64,000 nucleotides of DNA from AC-49 sp963766605 (GTDB lineage: Bacteria; Actinomycetota; Thermoleophilia; Solirubrobacterales; Solirubrobacteraceae), in NCBI GenBank assembly GCA_963766605.1, contig CAVYAT010000007.1, positions 434,001 to 498,000 on the forward strand. Direction: 5' to 3'. The notes beneath the pieces were generated by a model. It searched no databases, was not told the DNA's origin, and saw only the letters and a list, made by a program, of their open reading frames with translations. Shown piece by piece: positions 42,247 to 49,982 of this stretch (its first letter is position 1; the number at the start of each line of letters is the position of its first letter). The position numbers and the translations under genes were made by a program.

Positions 42247-43122
42247 TCAGCCGATCTCGAGTGGGAGCGCAGGGTCGGCCGTCCACTCGGTCAGTGACCC
42301 GTCATAGAGTCGCACGTCGTCGTGTCCGGCCAGCGAGAGCGCGAAAACGTCGATCGTTGCCGAGATGCCGCCGCCGCAGTAGGCGACCACCGGATCGCCG
42401 CTGCGCGCGCCGGCCATGTCGAGCCGGCGCTCGAGCTCTGCCAGCGGGCGCAGGCGCCAGGTCTCGGGGTCCAGCAGCTCGATCGCGGGCGCGCTGACGC
42501 TGCGCGGGATGCGGCCCGGACGCGAGTACGACGTGCGCCCCTGGCCCCGGAACGTGTGCTCGGGCAGGGCGTTGATCAGGCACGCGGGCGCCTCGCCGGC
42601 GACGATCGCCTCGATGTCGGCGCGCGTCGCCAGCAGCTCCGGCCGACGCCGCGCCGTGAACCCGGCCGCCGGGTAGGTGGCCGGCGTGTCGCTGACCGGG
42701 TGGCCGGCGGCGCGCCAGGCGGGCAGGCCGCCGTCGAGGACGCTCGCGTCATCGAAGGCGAAGTAGCGCAGCAGCCACCACAGCCGCGTCGCCCACATCG
42801 GCGACTCCTGGGCGTAGGCGACGACATGGGTTCCGGGGCCGACGCCGAGGCGGCCGAACGCCGCCGCGGCCCGCTCCTCGCCGGGCAGCCAGAACGGGTG
42901 CGGCCCATCGGGGTCGGAGAGCTCGCCGAGCAGGTCGGCGAAGCCCGCGCCGGGGATGTGCCCGCGCTCGTAGTCCGGGCGCCCGCTGCGCGGCGTGTAC
43001 GGCCCGCCGCCCGCCGGCCGGTCCAGGAACACGGTCGCATCGAGAATCCGTAGCTGCGGATCCTCCAGATGCTCTGCGAGCGTCGTCGCGTCGATGAGCT
43101 GGGGGTAGTCGCCGATACCCAC
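42247..43122 (-). CDS. two-domain sulfurtransferase (rhodanese)
   Basis: The 291-residue protein has two rhodanese domains. The first, inactive one starts 'LRILDATVFLDRPAGGGPY' and includes 'YERGHIPGAGFAD'. The second has the active loop 'YCGGGISATI' with Cys249. The loop CGGGIS resembles that of thiosulfate or mercaptopyruvate sulfurtransferases. It moves sulphane sulphur to thiol or cyanide acceptors. It is upstream of the peroxiredoxin and divergent from the PEBP lipoprotein gene across 32 bases. Confidence 0.92.
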   Translation of the reverse strand: MGIGDYPQLIDATTLAEHLEDPQLRILDATVFLDRPAGGGPYTPRSGRPDYERGHIPGAGFADLLGELSDPDGPHPFWLPGEERAAAAFGRLGVGPGTHVVAYAQESPMWATRLWWLLRYFAFDDASVLDGGLPAWRAAGHPVSDTPATYPAAGFTARRRPELLATRADIEAIVAGEAPACLINALPEHTFRGQGRTSYSRPGRIPRSVSAPAIELLDPETWRLRPLAELERRLDMAGARSGDPVVAYCGGGISATIDVFALSLAGHDDVRLYDGSLTEWTADPALPLEIG

Positions 43123-43154
43123 AGCCTAAGCAACCGCGGCTAAGGTCTCATTGG

Positions 43155-43721
43155 ATGGCCCGATCGGGTTCCGTGGGGGTGCTGGTGATCTGCGCGCTCG
43201 TCGTCGCCGGCTGCGGTGCTGGGCAGGGCGCCGCGAAGACCCCAAGCACGACGGCGCCGCGTCCCACCGGCACGACGCTCGGCCTGACCAGTACCGCGTT
43301 CGTGAACGACTCGACGATCCCGGCCCGCTACACGTGCGACGGCGAGGGTGTTTCGCCGCCGCTGACGTGGACCCGCGTCCCGGGCCGCGCGCGGTCGCTC
43401 GCGCTCGTGGTCGTGGATCCCGACGCGACGGGTGGCGCGTTCGTGCACTGGTCGGTCTGGGATCTGTCGCGCGGCTCGACGGGGCTTGGTACCGGCCACG
43501 TGCCCCAAGGCGCGAAACAGGGCAGCAACTCCGCGGGCAGCGACGGATACACCGGCCCGTGCCCGCCGCCGGGCGACGAGGCCCACCACTACGTGTTCAG
43601 CGTCTACGCGCTCGACGCAGACCTCGGCCTGGAGGCCGGCGCGTCGCCCCGCGCGGTCCAAGACGCCGTGGCACAACACGCGATCGCGACCGGCACCCTG
43701 ACCGGCCGCTACCGCCGCTGA
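43155..43721 (+). CDS. PEBP-family (YbhB/YbcL-like) lipoprotein
   Basis: The 188-residue protein has a lipoprotein signal with lipobox LVVAGC (Cys20) and a YbhB/YbcL fold. The fold shows 'IPARYTCDGEGVSPPLTWTR', 'LALVVVDPDATGGAFVHWSV' and 'GYTGPCPPPGDEAHHYVFSV'. The ligand-site residues (DPD, HW, GPCPP) are all present. PEBP proteins bind phosphorylated or anionic ligands; the bacterial role is unclear. It should be anchored to the outer face of the membrane. It is followed after 16 bases by a secreted unknown protein. Confidence 0.9.
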   Translation: MARSGSVGVLVICALVVAGCGAGQGAAKTPSTTAPRPTGTTLGLTSTAFVNDSTIPARYTCDGEGVSPPLTWTRVPGRARSLALVVVDPDATGGAFVHWSVWDLSRGSTGLGTGHVPQGAKQGSNSAGSDGYTGPCPPPGDEAHHYVFSVYALDADLGLEAGASPRAVQDAVAQHAIATGTLTGRYRR

Positions 43722-43737
43722 TGGCCCCGATCGTGGA

Positions 43738-44553
43738 ATGATGCGCGCCATGCGCGGCCCCGTCGCCTTCGCGCTCGCTCTGCTCACCGCCGCGGTGGTC
43801 GCCGCGCCGACGTCCGCGGTGCGGATTCCGCCGATCCCGGCGCAGACGCTCAACCAGCAGCACGCCACGCTCCAGTTCCAGGGCACGATGACCACGCACT
43901 GGTTGCTCGGTCCGTACTCCAGCGACGACGGGTGCGAGCTCGACATGCGCCACGGCACCGGCTCACAGCGGGTCCAGTACAGCACCACGCACAACGGTCA
44001 TGCCAACCGCGCCCTCGTGACCATCGTCGACTCGGGCAACAACCTCACGTTCCAGCCCAAGGAGCGTGCCCGCCCGGGCCGTCCGGCGGCAGGCTTCCGC
44101 ACCGGACAGATCGACCAGACTGGCATCGTCGCCGACGAGTACACCAACTCGCCGCAGCGCGACCCGGTGGGCTGCCCGCCGCTGACGGCCGACAAGACGC
44201 AGGACCAGTCGGGCTGCGGGACCGAGCACGTGCCGTGGGATGTCAACGTGACGGCTGTGGGCAGTCGGTTCCAGGTCTTCGTGGCGGCGTTCCCGTCTAA
44301 CGGGCTCGTCGCCCATTGCCCGCTCTACACCGCGCCGGAGGTCGGGTCCGGCGGTGGCGTCGGCTCGTTCCCGCAGCACACGTTCGAGACCATCCCGCTG
44401 AGCCGCGTGCGCAGCGCGATGGAGAAGCCCCACGGCAAGCTGGTCGTCCACGGCAGCCAGCGCTGGGAGAGCAGCGAGCCGATCGGCCAGATCCCCGTCA
44501 CGACGACGACCATCGTCACCTGGAAGGTCACGCTGATCCGCGCGCACCCGTAG
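43738..44553 (+). CDS. secreted protein of unknown function
   Basis: The 271-residue protein has a signal peptide ('GPVAFALALLTAAVVAAPTSAV'). The mature part is rich in beta-strand-forming residues and Thr/Gly, with several cysteines ('DDGCELDM', 'VGCPPLT', 'SGCGTEH', 'AHCPLY') that may form disulphides. I recognise no known family. ATG 43738 is used; ATG 43741 or 43750 are possible. Its last 26 bases overlap the tail of the convergent MFS gene. It could be co-transcribed with the PEBP lipoprotein. Confidence 0.72.
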   Translation: MMRAMRGPVAFALALLTAAVVAAPTSAVRIPPIPAQTLNQQHATLQFQGTMTTHWLLGPYSSDDGCELDMRHGTGSQRVQYSTTHNGHANRALVTIVDSGNNLTFQPKERARPGRPAAGFRTGQIDQTGIVADEYTNSPQRDPVGCPPLTADKTQDQSGCGTEHVPWDVNVTAVGSRFQVFVAAFPSNGLVAHCPLYTAPEVGSGGGVGSFPQHTFETIPLSRVRSAMEKPHGKLVVHGSQRWESSEPIGQIPVTTTTIVTWKVTLIRAHP

Positions 44554-45811
44554 CGGCGAGTTCGGCCGGTGAAGGCCGCTGCAGCGCGACGCTGTCCGGC
44601 GCCCCGTCGCGCAGCTCGCGCGTCTCACGCGGGATCAGCGCCGCCGACAGCAGCACGAGGCCGATCGCGCTGCCGACGCCGAGCACGACCCGCGCGCCGA
44701 AGACACCGGCCAACGGCCCGGCAACGAGATAGCCCAGCGGCACGAGCGCCAGCGAGCCCATCCAGTCCCACGCGCTGACGCGCGAAAGCGCGTGCGGCGG
44801 GATGTGATGGGCCAGCGCCGACTCCCAGAAGACGATCATCAGCCCGAAGCCCAGGCCGGCAGTGAATATCCCCAGGGCCGTGAGCGGCAGCGGTGCCCCG
44901 AGCGCGAACAGCGCGGTCGCCGTCGGCCACGCGAGCAGCGCGGTCAACCCGCTGCGCAGCGGATGGCGCGGGCGCCACCGAGACGCCATCACCGCTCCGA
45001 TCACCGCGCCGGCCCCGGCCGCTCCCTCGAGCACGCCGAACACACCGGCGCCGCCGTACACGTCGCGCGCGATCCCCGGCGCCAGCGCGTACCACTGTGC
45101 GAACACGCAGAACAGCGTGCCGGTGAACGCGGCGATCGTCGCCCACACCCAGACGCGCGAGCGCACCTCGCGCCAGCCGGCACGCAGGTCGGCGACCACC
45201 GAGCCGCTCGGCTCCGCGGCGGTTCCTCGCGCGCGAGGGCGTACGCGCACGAGCAGCAGCGCGCTGAGCGCGAACGTCGCGGCGTCGAAGGCGAACGCCT
45301 CGCCGGCCCCGACCCCGAGCACGAGCGCGGTGGCCAGCAGCGGGCCGAGAAGGAACGCGAGGTTGTCGGTCATCTGGGTCAGCGCCCGCGCCTGCTGGAT
45401 CTCGGCCTCGGGGACGGTCTGGGGCAGCAGGCCGGTATAGGCCGGCTGGAAGAACGCCATCGCGGCGCCGAACAGCGCCTCGATCACGACGAGCTGCCAG
45501 ATGCGGATCGCGCCGGTGAGGATCAGCACTGCGACCAGCGCGTGAAGCACCGCGCGGACGCTGTCGGTGAGGATCATCAGCCGGTGGCGCGCGACGCGAT
45601 CGGCCCACACGCCGCCGAACAGCAGCAGCGCGACCAGCGTCAGCGCCTGGGCGCCGAGCACGAGCCCGAGGTCGGTCGGCGAACCGGTCGTGCGCGTGAT
45701 GAACAGGGCCAGCGCGACGATGACCACCCGGTCGCCGATCTGGCTGGCGGCCTGGCCGAGGAACAGGTAACGGAAGTCTTTGTGGCGCAGGACGCGCGGA
45801 CGGAAGCTCAT
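44528..45811 (-). CDS. MFS transporter (drug-export-like)
   Basis: The 427-residue protein has about twelve hydrophobic segments. The N-terminal pattern is 'FRYLFLGQAASQIGDRVVIVALALF', and the loop motif between helices 2 and 3 is 'GGVWADRVARHRLMILTD'. A central cytoplasmic loop is rich in Arg/Glu. This layout fits the MFS_3/enterobactin-exporter-like group, proton-driven exporters of siderophores or drugs. The substrate is unknown. ATG 45811 faces the glucose-6-phosphate isomerase gene across about 160 bases in which I see no clear promoter. Confidence 0.88.
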   Translation of the reverse strand: MSFRPRVLRHKDFRYLFLGQAASQIGDRVVIVALALFITRTTGSPTDLGLVLGAQALTLVALLLFGGVWADRVARHRLMILTDSVRAVLHALVAVLILTGAIRIWQLVVIEALFGAAMAFFQPAYTGLLPQTVPEAEIQQARALTQMTDNLAFLLGPLLATALVLGVGAGEAFAFDAATFALSALLLVRVRPRARGTAAEPSGSVVADLRAGWREVRSRVWVWATIAAFTGTLFCVFAQWYALAPGIARDVYGGAGVFGVLEGAAGAGAVIGAVMASRWRPRHPLRSGLTALLAWPTATALFALGAPLPLTALGIFTAGLGFGLMIVFWESALAHHIPPHALSRVSAWDWMGSLALVPLGYLVAGPLAGVFGARVVLGVGSAIGLVLLSAALIPRETRELRDGAPDSVALQRPSPAELAATGARGSA

Positions 45812-45972
45812 GACACACCACTCGAGGAACGCGACGGACAGGGCGGCCGGCGGTCAACGCGCGCCGGCGAGGCGGGTACAGCTCAGACTGGAGTGGAACG
45901 TGTCATCGCGCCACCGAGGCTACCAAACGGACACCGCGAGCCCGGCCTGCCGGGCGTAAGGTGCCGGTCGTC

Positions 45973-47592
45973 ATGAAGCCGCTCACCGCGCGCCCCGCCT
46001 GGCAGGCGCTGCAACGCCACCACGAGGAGATCGCCGGCACGTCACTGCGCGACCTGTTCGCCGCCGACCCGGACCGCGGCGAGCGGCTGGTCGCCGAAGC
46101 GGCCGGGCTGTACCTCGACTACTCCAAGAACCGCGTGACGGACGAGACGATCGGACTGCTCCTCGAGCTCGCCCGCGAGTCGGGGCTGCGCGAGCGCACG
46201 GCGGCGATGTTCGCCGGCGAGCGCATCAACCCGACCGAGGACCGTTCCGTGCTGCACGTCGCGCTGCGGATGCCCCGCGGCGGGTCGCTGGTCGTCGACG
46301 GCGTCGACGTCGTCGAGCAGGTCAACGCCGTGCTCGACCGTATGGCCGCCTTCTCCGACCGCGTGCGCTCGGGGGAGTGGACCGGGCACACCGGCAAGCC
46401 GATCCGCAACGTCGTCAATATCGGCATCGGCGGGTCGGACCTCGGGCCGGTGATGGCCTACGAGGCGCTGCGCCACTACACGCGCCGCGACATGACGTTC
46501 CGCTTCGTGTCGAACGTCGACTCGACCGACTTCGCCGAGGCGACGCGCGACCTGAGCGCCGACGAGACGCTGTTCATCGTCTCGTCCAAGACGTTCACGA
46601 CGCTCGAGACGATGACCAACGCCCACACCGCGCGCGACTGGGCGCTCGCCGCCCTCGGCGACGAAGCGGCGATCGCCAAGCACTTCGTCGCCGTGTCGAC
46701 CAACGCGCAGGCGGTCGCGGAGTTCGGCATCGACACCGACAACATGTTCGGCTTCTGGGACTGGGTCGGCGGGCGCTACTCGATGGATTCGGCGATCGGG
46801 CTCTCGACGATGCTCGCCGTCGGGTCCGACGGCTTCCGCGAGCTCTTGGCCGGCTTCCGCGCGATGGACGTGCACTTCGCCACAGCGGAGCTCCAGCACA
46901 ACCTTCCGGTCCTGATGGGCCTGCTGGCCGTCTGGTACGGCGACTTCTTCGACGCCCAGACGGTCGGGGTGATGCCCTACAGCCAGTACCTCAAGCGCTT
47001 CCCGGCCTACCTCCAGCAGCTGACGATGGAGTCCAACGGCAAGCACGTCACGCTCGACGGGCGCCCGGTCGACTACCAGACCGGGGCCGTGTACTGGGGC
47101 GAGCCGGGGACCAACGGCCAGCACAGCTTCTACCAGCTGATCCACCAGGGGACGAAGCTGATCCCGGTCGACCTGATCGGCTTCGGCCAGTCGCTGAACC
47201 CGATCGCCGACCACCACGACATCCTGATGTCCAACGTCTTCGCCCAGGCCCAGGCCCTGGCGTTCGGCAAGACCGACGACGAGGTGCGGGCCGAGGGCAC
47301 GGCCGAGGCCGTCGTGCCCCACCGGGTGTTCGAGGGCAACCGGCCGACGAACGTGATCCTCGCCCAGCAGCTCACGCCGCACACGCTCGGCGCGCTCGTC
47401 GCCCTTTACGAGCACAGCGTGTTCACGCAGGGGACGATCTGGGGCATCGACTCGTTCGACCAGTGGGGTGTCGAGCTGGGCAAGGTGCTGGCCAGGCAGA
47501 TCATCCCCGAGCTCGAGGCGGCCGACGAGCCGGCGCTGACCCACGACAGCTCGACCAACGCGCTGATCCGCCGCTACCGGGCGATGCGATGA
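45973..47592 (+). CDS. pgi: glucose-6-phosphate isomerase
   Basis: The product, 539 residues from ATG 45973, is a full-length Pgi. It has 'NIGIGGSDLGPVMAYEAL', 'FIVSSKTFTTLETMTNA', 'FGFWDWVGGRYSMDSAIGLS', 'YSQYLKRFPAYLQQLTMESN' and 'HRVFEGNRPTNVI', which are Pgi signatures including the catalytic Glu/His/Lys segments. It interconverts glucose-6-phosphate and fructose-6-phosphate in glycolysis and gluconeogenesis. GTG 45961 is a possible earlier start. It is coupled by ATGA to the HAD phosphatase downstream. Confidence 0.96.
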   Translation: MKPLTARPAWQALQRHHEEIAGTSLRDLFAADPDRGERLVAEAAGLYLDYSKNRVTDETIGLLLELARESGLRERTAAMFAGERINPTEDRSVLHVALRMPRGGSLVVDGVDVVEQVNAVLDRMAAFSDRVRSGEWTGHTGKPIRNVVNIGIGGSDLGPVMAYEALRHYTRRDMTFRFVSNVDSTDFAEATRDLSADETLFIVSSKTFTTLETMTNAHTARDWALAALGDEAAIAKHFVAVSTNAQAVAEFGIDTDNMFGFWDWVGGRYSMDSAIGLSTMLAVGSDGFRELLAGFRAMDVHFATAELQHNLPVLMGLLAVWYGDFFDAQTVGVMPYSQYLKRFPAYLQQLTMESNGKHVTLDGRPVDYQTGAVYWGEPGTNGQHSFYQLIHQGTKLIPVDLIGFGQSLNPIADHHDILMSNVFAQAQALAFGKTDDEVRAEGTAEAVVPHRVFEGNRPTNVILAQQLTPHTLGALVALYEHSVFTQGTIWGIDSFDQWGVELGKVLARQIIPELEAADEPALTHDSSTNALIRRYRAMR

Positions 47593-48401
47593 GCGCCGCG
47601 CCGATCCGGCTGCTGCTGGCCGACGTCGACGGGACGCTGGTCACACAGGACAAGGTGCTGACCGACCGCAGCGTCGAGGCGGTCCTGGCGCTGCACGACG
47701 CCGGCATCCTGTTCGCCCTGACCAGCGGGCGCCCGCCGCGCGGGATGGCGATGCTGATCGAGCCGCTGGACCTGACGACGCCGATCGCCGCGTTCAACGG
47801 TGGGCTGATCGTCGAGCCGGACATGACGGCGATCGAGCAGAAGGCGGTGCCGAGCGAGTTGGTGGCCGAGATCGTGTCGCTGCTTGACTCGCGCGGGCTC
47901 GACGCGTGGATCTACCAGGGCGCCGACTGGTTCGTCCGCGACCTCGACGCACCGCACATCGCCCGCGAGGCGTTCACGGTCCAGTTCCAGCCGACGCTTG
48001 TCGACCGCCTCGACAGCCTCACCGAGCGCGTCGCCAAGATCGTGGGAGTCAGCGACGATCACGACCTCGTCGCCACCGTCGCGACCGAGGCCCAGGACCG
48101 CTTCGGCGATCGCGTCTCGGCCGCGCGCTCGCAGCCCTACTACCTCGACGTCACCCACCCGCAGGCCAACAAGGGCGGCGTCGTGAAGTTCCTGGCCCAG
48201 CGCTACGAGATCGCGCCCGAGCAGATCGCGACGATCGGCGACATGCCCAACGACGTGCTGATGTTCACGCCGTCGGGTCTGTCGATCGCGATGGGCCAGA
48301 GCGACCCCGAGGTCCAGCGCGCCGCGCAAGAGGTCACGGGGTCAAACGACGACGACGGCTTCGCCGATGCGGTGAAGCGGTTCATCCTGGACCGCCGCTA
48401 G
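47589..48401 (+). CDS. HAD-family (Cof-type) hydrolase
   Basis: The 270-residue protein has the HAD nucleophile motif 'LLLADVDGTLV' (Asp12, Asp14), motif II 'ALTSGR' and motifs III/IV 'ANKGGVVKFLAQRY' and 'IATIGDMPNDVLMF', with a Cof/IIB-type cap between. It should dephosphorylate sugar phosphates or cofactors. ATG 47589 overlaps the pgi stop. Pairing with pgi suggests a sugar-phosphate substrate. Confidence 0.93.
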   Translation: MSAAPIRLLLADVDGTLVTQDKVLTDRSVEAVLALHDAGILFALTSGRPPRGMAMLIEPLDLTTPIAAFNGGLIVEPDMTAIEQKAVPSELVAEIVSLLDSRGLDAWIYQGADWFVRDLDAPHIAREAFTVQFQPTLVDRLDSLTERVAKIVGVSDDHDLVATVATEAQDRFGDRVSAARSQPYYLDVTHPQANKGGVVKFLAQRYEIAPEQIATIGDMPNDVLMFTPSGLSIAMGQSDPEVQRAAQEVTGSNDDDGFADAVKRFILDRR

Positions 48402-48416
48402 CCCAACCGGCTCCGG

Positions 48417-48914
48417 TCAGCTCTCGGGCAGCGCGAGCGTCAGCTTGCGCAGCAGCTCGGCGAGGCGCCGTTGCTCGGCCTCGCTCAGCCCCGCGAGGAT
48501 CCGCCGCTCGTTGGCCAGGTGGGCGTCGGTCGCCAGGTCGACGAGGCTGCGGCCGGCTGCGGTCAGCGCGATAAGCGTGCCCCGGCGGTCGTCGGGGTCG
48601 GGCTCGCGCGCGATCAGGCCGGCTCGCTCGAGGCGGTCGAGGCGCTTGGTCGTGCCGCTCGAGGTCAGCATCAGCGCGTCGGTGAAGTCGGTCGGGTGCA
48701 GGCGGTACGGCTCGCCCTGGCGGCGCAGCGTCGCCAGCACGTCGTACCAGCCCGGCTCCAGCCCGGCGTCGCGGTACGTCGGCTCGAGCCGGACTTCGAT
48801 CTCCCGGGCCAGCCGCGAGACGCGGCCGATCACGCCGATCGGCGACGGGTCGAGCTCCGGGCGCTCGGACCGCCACTGCTCCACGATCAGGTCCACATGG
48901 TCGCGCTGCGCCAT
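48417..48914 (-). CDS. MarR-family transcriptional regulator
   Basis: The 165-residue regulator has the MarR winged helix: 'GWYDVLATLRRQGEPYRLHP', recognition helix 'LMLTSSGTTKRLDRLERAGL' and wing 'REPDPDDRRGTLIALT', then a C-terminal dimerisation helix. The spacer to the divergent small ORF contains short inverted repeats that could be its operator. Nothing in its neighbourhood clearly shows its targets. Confidence 0.9.
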   Translation of the reverse strand: MAQRDHVDLIVEQWRSERPELDPSPIGVIGRVSRLAREIEVRLEPTYRDAGLEPGWYDVLATLRRQGEPYRLHPTDFTDALMLTSSGTTKRLDRLERAGLIAREPDPDDRRGTLIALTAAGRSLVDLATDAHLANERRILAGLSEAEQRRLAELLRKLTLALPES

Positions 48915-48951
48915 CGCCCGGCAAATGGTACCCGAAGAACCTACGTCTCAA

Positions 48952-48979
48952 GAAGTAGCTTCCTAGGACGATATGTCGT
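48952..48979. promoter_or_regulatory. possible MarR operator repeats
   Basis: GAAG-TAG-CTTC (48952-48962) and ACGA-TATG-TCGT (48968-48979) are two short inverted repeats in the spacer between the MarR gene and a divergent small ORF. The spacing suits a MarR dimer, but the arms are only four bases long, so the call is weak. Confidence 0.3.
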
Positions 48980-48985
48980 GGTACG

Positions 48986-49090
48986 ATGAATCACATGTCC
49001 AGTCTTCTTCACCGCCTCCGCCTGCTCGAGATCACCGACCCGCGCTCGCGCGAGTGGCTGCCCCCGCTTCCGCGGATGCGCTACTACTAG
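48986..49090 (+). CDS. possible small protein (34 residues)
   Basis: ATG 48986 (or ATG 48995) opens a frame of 34 (or 31) residues ending 'WLPPLPRMRYY'. It is basic and leucine-rich at the start, with 'EITDPRSREW' in the middle. Codon use is GC3-rich, like real genes here. It faces the MarR gene, and TACGAT lies seven bases before ATG 48995, which would suit a leaderless transcript. The stop overlaps the stop of the convergent oxidoreductase. I do not recognise it; it may be a leader peptide, a small effector or a chance ORF. Confidence 0.4.
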   Translation: MNHMSSLLHRLRLLEITDPRSREWLPPLPRMRYY

Positions 49091-49959
49091 AGCTCTGCCA
49101 GCCGCGGGATGACCGTCTCGCCGAGCTGGCGCACCTGCACCTCGGGGTCCGGCACGCGGGGCGTGTGCACGACGAGCTCGACGCCGAGCTTCGCGTAGTC
49201 CTCCATCGCGGCCAGGAACCCGTCCGGGTCTGCGGCCGGATCGCCGCCGTTGATGATCGTGGTGCGGATCTCAGCCGGGTCACGGCCCGCGTCCTCGCAG
49301 TGACGGGCCAGCACCTCGAGCTTGCGTGCGACGAACTTCGGCCCCTCCATCGCGAACAGATTGCACGCGTCGGCGTGGCGCGCGACCAGCTTCAGCGTCT
49401 TGCGCTCGCCGCTGCCGCCGATGAGGATCGGAGGGTGAGGCGTGGAGACCGGTGCCGGCCGGCAGATCGTCTCGGCCAGCTGGTAGTGGCGGCCCTCGTA
49501 GGGACCGTCGTCGTCGCTCCACATCTGGCGGCAGATCTCGAGCGTCTCCTCGAGGCGCTCGTAGCGCTCGGTGATCGGCGGGAACGTCACGCCGAGGCCG
49601 ACGTGCTCGCGCTCGTACCACGCTGCGCCGATGCCGAGCATCGCCCGCCCGCCCGAGACCACGTCGAGCGTCGTCGCCGTCTTGGCCAGCAGCCCGGGAT
49701 GGCGGTACGTGACGCCGGTCACCAGCACGCTGAGCGTGATCCGCTGCGTCTGGCCGGCGACGAACCCGAGCGTCGTGTAGGCCTCCATCATCGGGTCGGT
49801 CCGGGGCGCCCACTGCTCCATCTGGAACCAGTGGTCCATGACCGTGAACGTCCCACAGCCGACCTCGTCGGCCGCGCGAGCCGTCGCCGCCAGCGTCGGG
49901 CCGAGCGCCTCGGGGCCGCCGGGCAGCGTGAAGTTGGCGAAGTGGATGCCGAGTTGCAT
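49087..49959 (-). CDS. luciferase-like (LLM, probably F420-dependent) oxidoreductase
   Basis: The 290-residue protein has the bacterial-luciferase barrel: 'MQLGIHFANFTLPGGPEALG', 'FTVMDHWFQME', 'ITLSVLVTGVTYRHPGLLAK', 'TLDVVSGGRAMLGIGAAWYE' and 'TPHPPILIGGSGERKTLKLV'. The GIGAAW loop and C-terminal segments resemble the F420-dependent branch common in actinobacteria. It should reduce or oxidise a small substrate with F420 or FMN. It is a single gene 23 bases downstream of the SARP gene on the same strand. Confidence 0.9.
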   Translation of the reverse strand: MQLGIHFANFTLPGGPEALGPTLAATARAADEVGCGTFTVMDHWFQMEQWAPRTDPMMEAYTTLGFVAGQTQRITLSVLVTGVTYRHPGLLAKTATTLDVVSGGRAMLGIGAAWYEREHVGLGVTFPPITERYERLEETLEICRQMWSDDDGPYEGRHYQLAETICRPAPVSTPHPPILIGGSGERKTLKLVARHADACNLFAMEGPKFVARKLEVLARHCEDAGRDPAEIRTTIINGGDPAADPDGFLAAMEDYAKLGVELVVHTPRVPDPEVQVRQLGETVIPRLAEL

Positions 49960-49982
49960 GCCGAGATCTTCTCAGTCGTCGC

